NCBI GenBank assembly: GCA_934045905.1
Contig: OW203763.1
Coordinates: 16,746,948 to 16,810,947 of the forward strand
DNA: 64,000 bases
Direction: 5' to 3'
Source of the DNA: Leuctra nigra
Taxonomy: Eukaryota > Arthropoda > Insecta > Plecoptera > Leuctridae
The stretch's first letter is position 1; each line of letters opens with the position of its first letter. The notes below the pieces were generated by a model. It was not told the DNA's origin and did no database searches. It saw only the letters and a program-made list of their open reading frames with translations. Of this stretch, positions 38,701 through 48,573 are shown one piece after another. The translations under genes and the position numbers were made by a program.

Positions 38701-40387
38701 CTTAGAATTGTTGTGGGTAATGTGGTTATTCTATTAACCCATTTGATATGCATTGTAATTATATATCTTATGCTTTACCTACACTATTGTGATTATGTGA
38801 AACATTGTTTCAGCAATGTCCCACCAGGAAGAGAGTCAATCGACACCCGCATTAACTCACATGCCTACGTATGACCCATCAGCTCCGAGCACATCTCTCG
38901 GAATCATTCCCGAAAACAATTTGCTCGAGAGCTACACTCGGCTCTCTATAAGCCTGGAGGAGAATGGCTTGTTCAAAGGTTCAAGTCGATCTTCGAGTAG
39001 TTCGGCAACTAACAGCCATCACATGACATTAGAGGAGCTACGCGCTGTCAATCGTTATGCTGAGAGTACGAAAAGTCTCTCCTATCTACCCCAGGCAAGT
39101 GATAGAGCTATGTTCAAGTATTTATGAACACAATATTGCAGTGGTGCTGATTTCCTGTTCTTATGTACAATGAAGACTCATGTTAAAATATTAACAAAAA
39201 TAATGTACAGCATATATGCCAAAGATATATTGATATGTATGCATGTCGTCTGCTATCGGTATTTAGCAAAAGCACTAAACTAAGTTGAACAAACATTGTG
39301 ACTCCTGGGTTTTACCTTTCTATCTCTACCTACAAATACTAGTGTTCGATGAGTGAGGAGGAACAGATTTTAAGTGGTTGAAGGATACAATGTATAATAA
39401 ATGAGTTTGTTGTGTCAGGTCCACGAACGTCAAACGGCCAGAATGCGAACGCGATCGGAATGGTTCCTATCCCCAGCTGAGCAAGAGGAGCAACCTTTTG
39501 GTGCGCATGCATTGGGCGTAGACAGTGATCCCTCGTGCATGCATGTTCTTCGCCGGTCAAACAATCGATCCTCATCTTCCGGCAATATCGGTGAGCACAC
39601 TCTAGTTTATAGCACATTCTATAACTGGGCTTGTTCATATTAAATTGTATGAGAACCATGTCTGCTCCGCTTCTCCAGTCTGTCCCCCGTATGGCTCTCC
39701 AGTAGATATATTATTTTCCCACTTTTTATTTATTGCAATCTGCATTTTTAAATCTTGGGGTATTTTTTCACTGAATGTTGAATTGACCAAACTACACTGC
39801 ATTTAGCTGTCCGGTAAGATATTTTGAATACCCTTGTCCCAGAGAGTGGGATGGACGGTCTCGGAAGACCGTGCAATCAACCTGTCCACACACAGTGACT
39901 GAGGGATGGACAAAAAACCTGTTAATTTGCAAAATTAGGGGCCACGTTTGGCGGACATCTAAATGTGAAGCGCAGTGTAGTAAGACTTAAATATTTGAAA
40001 TGTGTTTCAAAGGCAGCAAAATTAGTTATTGCTGCAGCCAAATAATTCAACTACAGACAAGAAATTATTATAAAATATATTTTTCAATGTGTACAATGGT
40101 ATTAATTAATCCATATCTGTTTGGCAGTTGGTATTGGGTTGAGCCAGAGTGCAGAGTCTGTGAAGAGACCAAGTTTCCGTCGCACGTCTTCACGGCGCGA
40201 TCACGTCCACCGCTCATCGAGTCGACGCAAAAACAAGGAGAACGGCACCAAAAGCAGCCAACAACAGCCTCCGACCATCCAACAGCAACAACCTACATTG
40301 GAAGCGACAACCGTCACCGAGCAAGACTGCACAGAGATGGATGTTCAAACTTTTCACGTAACGCTCACGTACAAACCCAGAATTTAA
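26730..40387 (+). CDS. RhoGAP domain protein (ARHGAP20/TAGAP or RhoGAP54D type)
   Basis: Eight coding exons, all in phase: 26730-26897, 28083-28354, 30108-30309, 36104-36266, 36379-36456, 38814-39094, 39419-39590, 40128-40387; 531 aa. The GAP domain covers residues about 39-235: FGVPLDEV, KKDVFRAPG with the arginine finger at R74, VLKKFLRKLPGG, and MTSEALGVSVAPSFF. A second block after it contains WLQYECERWGL. The tail is Ser/Arg/Gln-rich (HERQTARMRTRSEWFL, SSRRKNK, IQQQQ). It should speed GTP hydrolysis on a Rho-family GTPase; which one is not visible. Exon 6 ends at a GC donor (CAG/GCAAGT). The ATG at 26730 is the first in the exon, but the frame is open back to an AG at 26671-26672, so an upstream coding exon is possible. 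Family naming beyond RhoGAP is from memory. Confidence 0.9.
28910..28935. repeat. Poly-G tract in RhoGAP intron 2
   Basis: Run of over 20 G following TTGC, about 40 bp before an hAT-like element. Confidence 0.9.
28975..29766. mobile_element. hAT-like nonautonomous element (GGAACT type)
   Basis: Ends CAGTGTTGG and CCAACACTG, with a perfect 8 bp duplication, GTATTTTT, at 28967-28974 and 29767-29774. Both terminal regions are saturated with GGAACT/AGTTCC and GTTCC motifs. The middle is unrelated sequence without a transposase frame. It lies in RhoGAP intron 2. Confidence 0.9.
30480..30700. repeat. Repeat fragment with poly-C tract in RhoGAP intron 3
   Basis: Contains paired phrases CTCAAAATTGAT and AACACCCTGTGGTGGGG, followed by a C tract of about 18. 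It resembles parts of the sequences at 33300-33540 and 53500-53730 (AAAACACCCTGTG/AAAACGCCCTGTG), so it is a decayed member of the same dispersed family. Confidence 0.5.
32930..33272 (-). pseudogene. Non-LTR retrotransposon reverse transcriptase tail fragment
   Basis: Translation of the minus strand around 33045-33240 gives NQAKSSEMKFLRSMKRVP, then DKIRKTKIRKEVGLERL. This matches the familiar pattern just after the reverse transcriptase core of many insect LINEs (AEMKFLR...G..R.D.IRN..IR..). The similarity continues in another frame toward 32930, so the copy is frameshifted and truncated. It lies in RhoGAP intron 3, antisense to the gene. It is a dead fragment only. Confidence 0.6.
33290..33545. 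repeat. Dispersed repeat fragment (CCCTGCGGGGC family)
   Basis: Carries ATGCCCTGCGGGGCAACAAT, TTGCTTCAGTTTG.GCATTTT, AACACCCTGTG and GTAGTTCCTACGCGCCTG. Nearly the same series lies inside the hAT-like element at 53520-53725, and a third diverged copy is near 55690-55860. Its right-hand end is probably transposon-derived. No ends or target duplication were found here. Confidence 0.7.
33792..34382. mobile_element. hAT-like nonautonomous element (GATACTT type)
   Basis: Terminal CAGAGATGGGCA and TGCCCATCTCTG form a perfect 12 bp inverted repeat. The element is flanked by a perfect 8 bp duplication, AGCTTAAA (33784-33791 and 34383-34390). The ends match the common hAT terminus. Both end regions consist almost entirely of GATACTT/AAGTATC copies. 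No transposase frame. It lies in RhoGAP intron 3. Confidence 0.95.
34393..34802. mobile_element. Foldback element in RhoGAP intron 3
   Basis: Long imperfect hairpin. The left arm starts GGAAGTGATATTCCAGAAAA and includes CTAAGTCTCTTCAACTAAG. The right arm carries the complement, CTTAGTTGAAGAGACTTGG, and ends CCATAATACTTCC. The arms are about 190 bp with a short loop near 34580-34620. No target duplication could be assigned because the hAT duplication at 34383-34390 abuts the left end. Confidence 0.75.
35005..35385. repeat. Intron block with CCTAATTAGGATTA motifs and 195 bp repeat copy 1
   Basis: AATCCTAATTAGGATTA, a palindromic phrase, occurs near 35019, 35105 and 35349. Between them (about 35136-35327) lies a 195 bp sequence that recurs at 36967-37157, including TACAGATGCATGCATTACTT and AGTAAGCTGCACCTCAATGG. 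Confidence 0.8.
36502..36963. mobile_element. TTAA-target foldback element (piggyBac-like)
   Basis: A nearly perfect hairpin 462 bp long, flanked by TTAA on each side (36498-36501 and 36964-36967). Ends are GGCCGGTCATATATTTTTT and its near complement. The centre reads TAATGCTGACCACAT versus ATGTGGTCAGCATTA. No coding sequence. TTAA duplication is typical of piggyBac-type insertion, so it is probably a nonautonomous member. It lies in RhoGAP intron 5, 46 bp after the exon. Confidence 0.85.
36967..37157. repeat. 195 bp direct repeat copy 2
   Basis: Second copy of the sequence at about 35136-35327, about 95 percent alike by eye. Its left edge falls exactly at the right edge of the TTAA element, so insertion and duplication histories are linked. 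Confidence 0.85.
37440..37531. other. Intronic hairpin (small foldback or miRNA-like)
   Basis: TCTTCTTCGGTAACGCTCTG GTTTGATGTTGG pairs with CCAACATCAAACCAGAGC ATTACTAAAGAAGA across a loop of about 19 bases (ACCTGAAAAGGGCCATTAGG region). The stem is about 35 bp with few mismatches. The size fits a pre-miRNA or a very short foldback element. No target duplication was recognised. It lies in RhoGAP intron 5. Confidence 0.55.
37652..38648. mobile_element. hAT-like nonautonomous element (CAGGGGCGTGCGGTG ends)
   Basis: Ends CAGGGGCGTGCGGTG and TGCACGCCCATG, with a perfect 8 bp duplication, ATTATAGG (37644-37651 and 38649-38656). Subterminal ACTAGGCACTTGCC is mirrored by ACAGTGCCTAGTTTGCC on the right. 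Contains a C tract of about 18 near 37718 and a GCGGCGGCG stretch. No transposase frame. It lies in RhoGAP intron 5. Confidence 0.9.
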
Positions 40388-41155
40388 CAGGTTGAGTTGT
40401 CGTTTCCATACTAGAGTACTCTTCCATTGACTATCATTCTAGGTTCGAGTTATGCTGTGCAGTGTTTGTTTTACCCACATTACAGGCAACATAAGCCAAT
40501 TCCTGACCAGAAGATGATGACCCGATTTTAAAGTGATTTGGCCCAGTTGTTAGCATATCCCACCCTCTGACTAAACAAATCATTTATTTGTCTTTTATAT
40601 TATGAAACAAACACTTCTAAAATGAATCAAATTCTAACTCGGTAGTAATAACTCGGATTCGGTAATCTTATTACCGAATCAAACAGTCTGGTCTGTGTTA
40701 AAAATGCCAGAATTTAACAGGTTGAGTTGGCGTTTCCATACTCGTATAGGTACTTTTCCATTCACTATCATTCTAGGTTCGACTTATGCTGTGCAGTGTT
40801 TGTTTTACCCACATTACAGGAGCATAGCCAATTCCTGACCAGAAGATGATGACCCGATTTTAATGTGATTTGGCCCAGTTGTTAGCATATCCCACCCTCT
40901 GACTAAACAAATCATTTATGTGTCTATTATATTATGAAACAAACACTTCTAAAATGAATCAAATTCTAACTCGTTAGTAATAACTCAGATTCGGTAAAAT
41001 TATTATCGAATCAAACAGTCTGGTCTGTGTTAAAAATACTGATAGTACTGATTTTCACAAAAAGTATTATGTATATTTGTACAGGATCCCATAAATTCTG
41101 TTGAGTTAAAAAGTAGGTAGTGGAGTTTTGTTAGTCCTGATTATTGATTTTTATG
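40377..41155 (+). repeat. 330 bp tandem duplication of the RhoGAP 3' end
   Basis: Copy 1 (40377-40706) starts with the last coding bases and stop of RhoGAP (CCAGAATTTAACAGG). Copy 2 (40707-41036) repeats the same bases and the following 3' sequence, including TTTGGCCCAGTTGTTAGCAT and the hairpin CGGTAATCTTATTACCG. The duplicated stop context is not linked to a reading frame in copy 2. After 41036 the sequence continues with text shared only with the third copy. Confidence 0.9.
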
Positions 41156-42015
41156 AAATTGTTATGTGTTATTAAATGGATTCTCCTTTTTCAAGAATCT
41201 CTGGTGTTTGCAAGCATCATAGTACCTATATCAGTTTATGCTTCAATTGGTAAAGCAGTAATGAATTCAAGGATTGAATCTATTTATTACATTACACTGC
41301 TCTATGCTAAAGCACCATCCCATACATACCCTGTTTAAATCGTTGCTTAGTCTAAACAAATAGTATTCGATAACAGAACAAGCTGGACTAAGGTGAAGCC
41401 ATGACAGGGACGCTGTCAGTGGTGACATAAATTGCAAACTATTTTACCTCTGTTTTATAATTCATCTTCAGTGGCTGACTAAGTCTAGTAAATGTAGGTT
41501 AATTGAAGAAATTGATTACATCTTCCTAGATTGTAGGCACTTTTTGGTACCTTGGTTGTATAGTGGAGCCTAACATACGGGTGAAAACTGAAAATACAAA
41601 ACTTTGCCATTATAGCCGATGTTTATGCCAGGGGCTGGGAAACTAGCCCCTAGTTCTAGGACTAGGAAAGGTGGACAAACCTAAAGTGATGGTCAAGAAA
41701 AAATGACGTGACTCGGATTTACTAATGAGAAATTCATTCCAAAATTAAAAATAATAGTACTACATTTAATTACTAATCGAAGATGTGTTCAAACAACGAT
41801 TTTCAATTTTGTTAATATATTTTTCGTTGATGCAAAGTCACCAGTAGATTTAGGTCACATTATTTTAATATCGATAAGTTCAGAGTAGGAATTTGTTTCT
41901 ATTAATATATGAATGAAAACTAACCAAAGATAAGACAGACAGATAACTTCTAGTTAATGTAGGGGGATCTGTAAAACAGATATCTGAGAAACAATGGGAG
42001 AGTAGAAAGATGACA

Positions 42016-42335
42016 AGATGACCAGATTTTAATGTGATTTGGCCCAGTTGTTGTCAGCATATCCAACCCTCTGACTAAACAAATAATTTATGTGTCTATT
42101 ATATTATGAAACAAACACTTCTAAAATTAATCAAATTCTAACTCGTTAGTAATAACTCGGATTCGGTAATCTTATTACCGAATCAAACAAGTCTGGTCTG
42201 TGTTAAAATGCCAATAGTACCTACTGATTTTCACAAAAAGTAGTATTATGTATATTTGTACAGAACCCCATATATTCTGTTGAGTTAAAGAGTAGGTAGT
42301 GGAGTTTTGTTAGTGCTGTTATTGATTTTTAATTT
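42016..42335 (+). repeat. Third, partial copy of the RhoGAP 3' end repeat
   Basis: Begins GACCAGATTTTAATGTGATT and runs through the same TTATTACCGAATCAAAC and AGTAGGTAGTGGAGTTTTGT as copy 2, in the same orientation, about 1 kb downstream. The first third of the unit, with the coding end, is missing. Confidence 0.85.
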
Positions 42336-43495
42336 GTGTTGCTCAGTAATTATGTAGCTGATTATGTAGCTGGATATTTGCTGGTTCCGATCAGTTATGA
42401 CGATGATAATACAATCTCCGGGCAGAAAATGTGTATCTGTTACTCTTATCAGTTAATGGGAGATATTATTATTAGTGACCTTCCCTAAATATTATAATTT
42501 CATATGGGCCAAAATGATCAATACGTTAGTTAGGTATTATAATAATACCTTTGACTGGATCTTGTCTATCATATGCATAATGATGTGTTCTTGTGTGATA
42601 ATATGGAATTGAATGTTAGTCAAATTTATGTGGACAGTTTCCACAGCATCAGTACAGAGATTTCTCCTGGGATAGGTTTACAGTTTCTTTTACCGTAATC
42701 GAAATGGCATCCAGCGATCTAGTCTTTACATTCCCAATGATTTCACTTTAATTAGGTACATACTTTTATGTAATAACTCTCATGGATTTAGTTGGTTCAG
42801 TTTTCCCTTAGGATGTCAAAAGCACATTTTACAAATCTAACATAAAAGTCCGCACAATTCAGAAATTGCTGTAAACATCAGTACATATGGAAAGAATCGA
42901 GTTTTTTGTTACAAAAATTGCTTAATTACACAAAACATTCTATCGGAGGTTGCAGACACAAAATTTGCCAAAATGGAACAAATTGTTGGTAATAGCCGTG
43001 GATTTTAGCCAGTACTGCGAGTATTTAAGAACTGCATTTATTATTTCCTCCTTTGTATCTGTATTTCAATAGAATAAAGTAACCCTTACTCTTGTCTACT
43101 CTGCCCAAGTGTAGTATGCTTTTAGTGAGCGAAGTATACTTGAATATGCCGCCGCGATGGCACAATGAATGAGAAGAAATAAAATTAGTAGAAACATTCC
43201 GGGCAGTTGAAACAAACGTATCATGTCATACTGCTTCAGGGGACATGCTGTGACTAATGATATACCTACTGGAGTCTGTTTGTAAGATTTTTTTCTTCTC
43301 CAGTTCTGAAATTTTTCTATTAAATTGCAGATACTTGCATTTATTGCCAGCCAACAGACAATTGTGACACCAAAAAACGCCCCACCTCCATTTACCTACG
43401 CTTGAAAACTTTAATAACAATAATAGTGTATCTTTTAGAATTATACGGGACTTATATACGTACTGATAATTGTGACCTATACCAATATTATGTAT
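42336..43495. other. Intergenic, nothing recognised
   Basis: AT-rich. The minus-strand open frame 43226-43531 has no known motif and overlaps the next element, so it is not called as a gene. Confidence 0.5.
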
Positions 43496-43503
43496 ATATA
43501 AAT

Positions 43504-43900
43504 TAGAGATGGGTCGATACCACTTTTTCACCGATACCGATACTCACTTTATGATTAGCGATACCGATAGTATTGCCGATACTTTTGTTTCTTTATATTT
43601 CTGTAGTTCCTGTCCACCAAAGTCTCAATTCAATCAAAATTCACAAAACTAGAGATTTTTTTGGAGATTACCTATGTCACTTGCAACCTTGGCTCTGATT
43701 GGTTGAGGCATCTGCCAATGATGATACAGCTCACTGACGTGATGCCAATGAGCACCAATGGCGGGAAACCGGCCACAATTCAAAATTTCAACTAAAAAAC
43801 TAATAAGTATTGAAGAATCGAAAATATGGCATTAAAATTGACCGATACCGATACCATGGGTATCGGTGGTATCGCGAGTATCGGTATCGGTCCATCTCTA
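43504..43900. mobile_element. hAT-like nonautonomous element (CGATAC type)
   Basis: Ends TAGAGATGGGTCGATACC and its near complement, with a perfect 8 bp duplication, ATATAAAT (43496-43503 and 43901-43908). Ends filled with CCGATA/TATCGG motifs. It is related at the termini to the element at 33792-34382. No coding sequence. Confidence 0.93.
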
Positions 43901-44378
43901 ATATAAATTAAAATGTCCCAGGTTTAGAACTTGGAAGCTGTGAATCTTTTCAAATGGCAATTGTATTTTAATTCACTATCCTATCTTAGTTCATCAGAGC
44001 AAACCATATTTATTTTCCAATTCCATGCATATAAACCAGGTGGCCAAAGAAACGTGCAATGGGGGATACACACTACTACTACGCTTAACTGGTGGAAAAT
44101 TCACACACCATTAAAAAGTATATACATACCTATTACAGTTACCTTCTAAGGTTTGTTTTCAATAAAAAAAAATGAAAAGTTTCAAGAACATTATTAATGT
44201 TACCTACAGCAGGATGTGTTTGGTCATCGAAATTTCACTTAAACTGAATACCAAATTGTGATCTCTAAGAACGTAAACCTGAAGACTAGTAGACACAAAA
44301 TCTGTTTTGCTAAGTAATACTGAATAAGAAGTATTGAACAAATGCCATAATCAGTGTATGGAAATCTTTACCCATTAA

Positions 44379-44771
44379 GAGGCAAACGGAAGTGAACGAG
44401 AATCCCACGGTTCGTCATAGAGGTTTTTTGAAATTGTGTCTTCCCACTCAATAATTTTAAAAAATCAGATAGTAACGGCCCATTACAGCCTAATAGACTA
44501 AATAATGCCGCAAACTGGAGTTCATTATGACCTCTGGTACGACCTCAAAGTGTTAAATACGATTATTTTAGATTATTTTATTAAAAATATCGTATTTAAC
44601 ACTTTGAGGTCGCACCGGAGGTCATAATGAACTCCAGTTTGCGGCATTATTTAGTCTATTAGGCTGTAATGGGTCGTTACTATCTGATTTTTTAAAATTA
44701 TTAAGTGGGAAGACAAAATTTCAAAAACGCTATGACGAACCGTGCGATTTCCGTTCGCTTCCGTTTGCCTC
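44379..44771. mobile_element. TTAA-target foldback element (piggyBac-like)
   Basis: A 393 bp almost perfect hairpin between TTAA sites (44375-44378 and 44772-44775), with ends GAGGCAAACGGAAG and its complement. The loop is near 44580. It is a different family from 36502-36963, with the same target preference. No coding sequence. Confidence 0.9.
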
Positions 44772-45002
44772 TTAAGACCTAGTGTGTTTAACTTGAAGTG
44801 AAGAATTTTCGATGACTGAATTTCCATAAAAGTGTGGACAGTACGGTGTACCAATCACCGGTGTTCACACAGTAGACAGTGAGCATCAATAATGTCCTGG
44901 CCATTGTGCGGTTTTTGAGGTCACTTGTGGTTTTATAATATTTTTTACATTGAAATATGATTTCCAATAATTTATTTGTTTTCTGTAAATTATGTATGTA
45001 TG

Positions 45003-45160
45003 TGCAACTAGTGGCTTTTCGGTACACGCTCTATGATGATTTTGTGATGATCTTCACCTGAAGATGGCGACTGCCGAAACGTAGTGACAAACGGCCCTTT
45101 TGGGGGCCAGCATCACAAAATCATCATAGAGCGTGTACCAAAAAGCCACTATGTAGTTGC
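45003..45160. repeat. Inverted repeat with hammerhead-like core
   Basis: Arms GCTCTATGATGATTTTGTGATG and CATCACAAAATCATCATAGAGC (only the shared core quoted in part) flank a centre that contains CTGAAGA (45058-45064), GGC-GACT-GCC and GAAAC (45076-45080). CTGANGA, a short stem and GAAA are the conserved parts of a hammerhead ribozyme. Similar blocks sit in the terminal repeats of Penelope-like retroelements. The third stem and cleavage site are not convincingly present here. Confidence 0.4.
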
Positions 45161-47285
45161 ATATTACGATACTCTTAGACCCTCAGTCAACTTATGTATG
45201 TATGTACCTACTAATACTGTTATAATTGTAATTAAATAAGCAGTTTTTATTCACTTCTCCACAAGAGTTTGCAAATATGCCGAGAAGAAAAATTCACCGA
45301 ATGTGTTGAATTTGTCAAATGTTAAAGCTATTTGCGAGCTTTCCATTATAATTTCTTCACTGCAAATTTTAAGTGACAAATATATTTAATTAATCTAATG
45401 TATCTTATTAAATTACTAGAAGAACATCTCTTTCTTTGGTTACATTTTCATGGCTAAGCAGCTACAGTGTAATCTTTAAGAACATTTTTTCAAATACTTC
45501 ACAATTTCTCTTGACTACCTATGTACACTCGGCCAAACATAAATTGATCGTGATGAAAAGTTAAAGTATCATCTCTTGTCTATGAATTTTCCGATTGCCT
45601 GTACAAACCGGTCAGACCTCTCACTCTAGCTGCTATCTCTCTCTGTACTCGAGTAATAACAAGGGATGGGGGAGATATTGACGTCAAATAGAAACAGGTA
45701 ATTTCTCAATCACATCAGCCTAGCAGGACGAATCTTCATTCGAATATTGCTCATGGCTAACCCGATCGTGGTCTACCTAGATTTCGGCTCAAGTTTTCTC
45801 AATAAGTGCAATCTATATTCTGTTTCAGATTCATAATTTTAAAAGTATGTATAATATGATCTATGCTTAATGCTAATGTATAATTTCATTTTCAAACAAT
45901 CCGATCTAAGTGCAGTTAATCAATGGAACAAAATATACCTACGTCTATATAATAGATTGGGCTAACATAACATACCCTTTAAATTAATTTTATGAGAAAA
46001 CATATATTTCAAATTAACCCTAACATTTTGATTTATACTTTTAGTATACCTACAAAAAATGTTACAAATTGCCAATAGGACAGTTACGATTTATTTTTGA
46101 ATTTATTTTAAACCCGACTTTAATAATTTCTTTATTCATAACAAAAAATATACAATTTTCATTAATAAATATCAATTTGAAATTCCGTAAATATTATTCA
46201 GTATTTGGAAAATCAGTGTGATGTTATATTTATCAACCAACAATGATGTTGCTATGGCAACAATAAAACTAGGACAGCACATGACGTTAATTCTTTGTCC
46301 CGCCATAATGTGCACTGAAATAATATTCATATTGACGGAGGAAAATTTTGGCTATTGATTATCCTGACAAAATTATTCTACGCCCACTATTTATGGTATT
46401 CGTGAGTATGAATCAAAGGAAAATTTTAGTTGAAAAGTGTACGCCGTTAATATTAAAGTGACGTTGTTAACATAAACTGCATGCATTGCATTTTATGTAA
46501 ATAAGAAACTATGGAAAACTATTAATCGTAGAAAACAATGTAATAACAATGATCTTTTCTTTGCTAAGTGTGCGTCGTTAAAGAAACTCGCCAGCCTTGT
46601 TGCCGTGTGTGCGTCATTAATATTCAGTCAAAGCGTGATACATTATGTGTATTTATTCAGTGAGAGCAGAAAATTTAGTTTTGGACATAAGATTAGCTCG
46701 TTTTAATAATATTTTTTTTTAGTGAATAAATATTCATTGAATAATTGAATGGATAGGTAACATTTTTCTGATATTATAACCGTTCTAATGCATCTCCACT
46801 TATTGGTATTGGATAGTGGAAGTTTCTTTACATCGGGGTGTTGCAGTTTGAGTCCAAGTCTTGATGGATGATAAAGGGTTGCCGGTGGAAGGTGGGAAGG
46901 AGGCGCTCGTAGCTTATCAAAGCGAATAAAGCAAGCATCTTTATCTGAAACGTATGGCTCGAATCTATGATTTTTTGTCTATTTGTTGTTCCTTATCCAT
47001 TTAAGGTCGAACGGAATAACGGATTAGGCCAATTTATTCACAACACTTTTTTACTATCCTGATTGAGGATTTAATGAATTCAAATGCATTTCCATGCAGT
47101 CATTCTGACTCAAGCAACTCGTTCAGTCGAGTAAAAGAGGGTTGCGCACGCAAGTGCAAAGATACGGGGTGACAGTATCGTCACCGGTGGTATGACAGTT
47201 CGTAGTGAGCATTCTCTACCTTCATTCCATTCTCCTCGGAGATCTCTAACCCTCATCAGTGCGTTGTGTCTAACGTCCGTCCGTC

Positions 47286-47358
47286 CGACCGGATAGCTCA
47301 TTTGGTAGAGCTCTCGCCCGGCTATTGAAAGGTCCCGGGCTCGAGCCCCGGTCCGATA
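47286..47358 (+). repeat. tRNA-like SINE head
   Basis: An A box-like TAGCTCATTTGGTAGAGC (47294-47311) with a good D stem GCTC/GAGC, and a B box-like GGGCTCGAGCC (47337-47347) inside a perfect 5 bp T stem CCGGG/CCCGG. The acceptor ends pair at only five of seven positions and the anticodon arm does not fold. It is therefore a tRNA-derived element or decayed tRNA, not a working tRNA gene. Confidence 0.55.
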
Positions 47359-47604
47359 GGATATTTTTACAACGCACATCCCTTCATAACAATCTGAATA
47401 ATGGATAACGTTCATTTGTCGTTCGTGTTATGCTTTTTATAATCTGTCTTACGTTTTCTGTAAAGGGAATTTTAGTTCGACTTCGAGGTGTTGCCCGTTT
47501 CGGTGCTCGATCATCAACGCGTTACACTCGGCGTTTTCATAGTTATTAGTGAAAATCATAGCATTGACTCTCGACTGAGGAACACCCACGACGAACTCAG
47601 TCAA

Positions 47605-47682
47605 GTAGCCGGTCGCGGGAATCGAATTTAGGACTTCCGGGATACAAGTTTAGGGCGCTACTGCCTGAGCCTACTTGCTCCA
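47605..47682 (-). repeat. Second tRNA-like SINE head
   Basis: Reading the minus strand, an A box-like TAGGCTCAGGCAGTAGCGC is followed about 30 bp on by AAATTCGATTCCC, close to the Pol III B box. The spacing fits a tRNA-derived SINE. Its class differs from the one at 47286. Confidence 0.5.
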
Positions 47683-48573
47683 GTAAAATTAAACATTATG
47701 CATAAATTAGGCTTGGCGCTTAAAATGCATAAGTTGGAATATAATTATTCAAAACCACAAGAGTAATTTTATCAGGATCTTTAACAGACAGAAAAAATTC
47801 CTTTAAATATGACATTTTACGGGACAAAGACATGAACGTCATGTTCTGTCATAATTTTATTGTTGCTATGGCAACTTCTTTGTTGTTTGATAAATATTAC
47901 ATCACAATGATTTCCAACATACTGTTAAAGTCCCTCAAAGATATTCACGTAATTTAAAATTGATATTTATTCATGAAAATGTTTATATTTTGAGTTTTTT
48001 GAAATCAATTCCAATGAAAAGACGTAACTGTCCTAATATTGGCCGTAGGTTTTTTAGAAAAACTATAATGTAAGTGTTATTATGAAATTTAGGTTCTCTC
48101 ATCAAATTAATTTAAAGTCAATGTAAGATGTAGGACCAATCATTTATATAGACGTATTCTTTGTGCTATGAATTGATTAACTGCACACACACACCGGATT
48201 GTTTGCAAATGAAATAATACATTAACAAAAGTATCATATTATCAAATTCATTCTTTTCACTTTATGAATCTCTAACACAATATAGATAGAACATCAGAAA
48301 ATGAGTCGAAATCTCGCTAGAACTCGGTCACCTTAGCCTGAGCAAGATTCGAACGAAGGTCTACAGGGTTGCTTCGACAGTTAGAGAAAATACCAGTTTC
48401 CCTGACGTCAGTAGATATCTCCCCCATCCCTTGTTTTACTCGAGCACAGAGAGAGAGAGAGAGCACTAGTGAGAGGTCTGACCGGTTTGTACAGGCAATC
48501 GGCAAATTAATAGACAAGAGATAATACTCTAACTTTTCATGACGATCAATTTATGTTTGGCCGAGTGTACATA

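Larger units (their letters stand above)
45522..48571. mobile_element. 3.05 kb foldback element with long inverted arms (TA target)
   Basis: Begins TGTACACTCGGCCAAACAT and ends with its complement, flanked by TA at 45520-45521 and 48572-48573. The inverted arms extend far inside: GGTCAGACCTCTCACT, GATGGGGGAGATAT, GTTGCTATGGCAACA and ACAGTTACG-type blocks at 45530-46320 all reappear reversed at 47800-48560, with about 80 percent identity by eye. The middle (about 46330-47790) holds unrelated sequence, including two tRNA-like SINE heads and a CCTCCTTC-family fragment. No transposase was found. Confidence 0.85.

Noticed and set aside
39095..39127. Genuine RhoGAP C-terminus at 39127 by reading through exon 6
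   Set aside because: The GC donor at 39095 followed by two in-phase exons gives a longer, conserved-looking C-terminus. Read-through remains possible only as a minor isoform.
43226..43531. 101-residue minus-strand open frame as a downstream exon of the gene at 57652-59578
   Set aside because: It partly overlaps the hAT-like element at 43504, lacks a matching acceptor phase that could be verified, and lies 14 kb away.
47286..47358. Functional tRNA gene
   Set aside because: D and T arms fold, but the anticodon stem does not pair and the acceptor has two mismatches.
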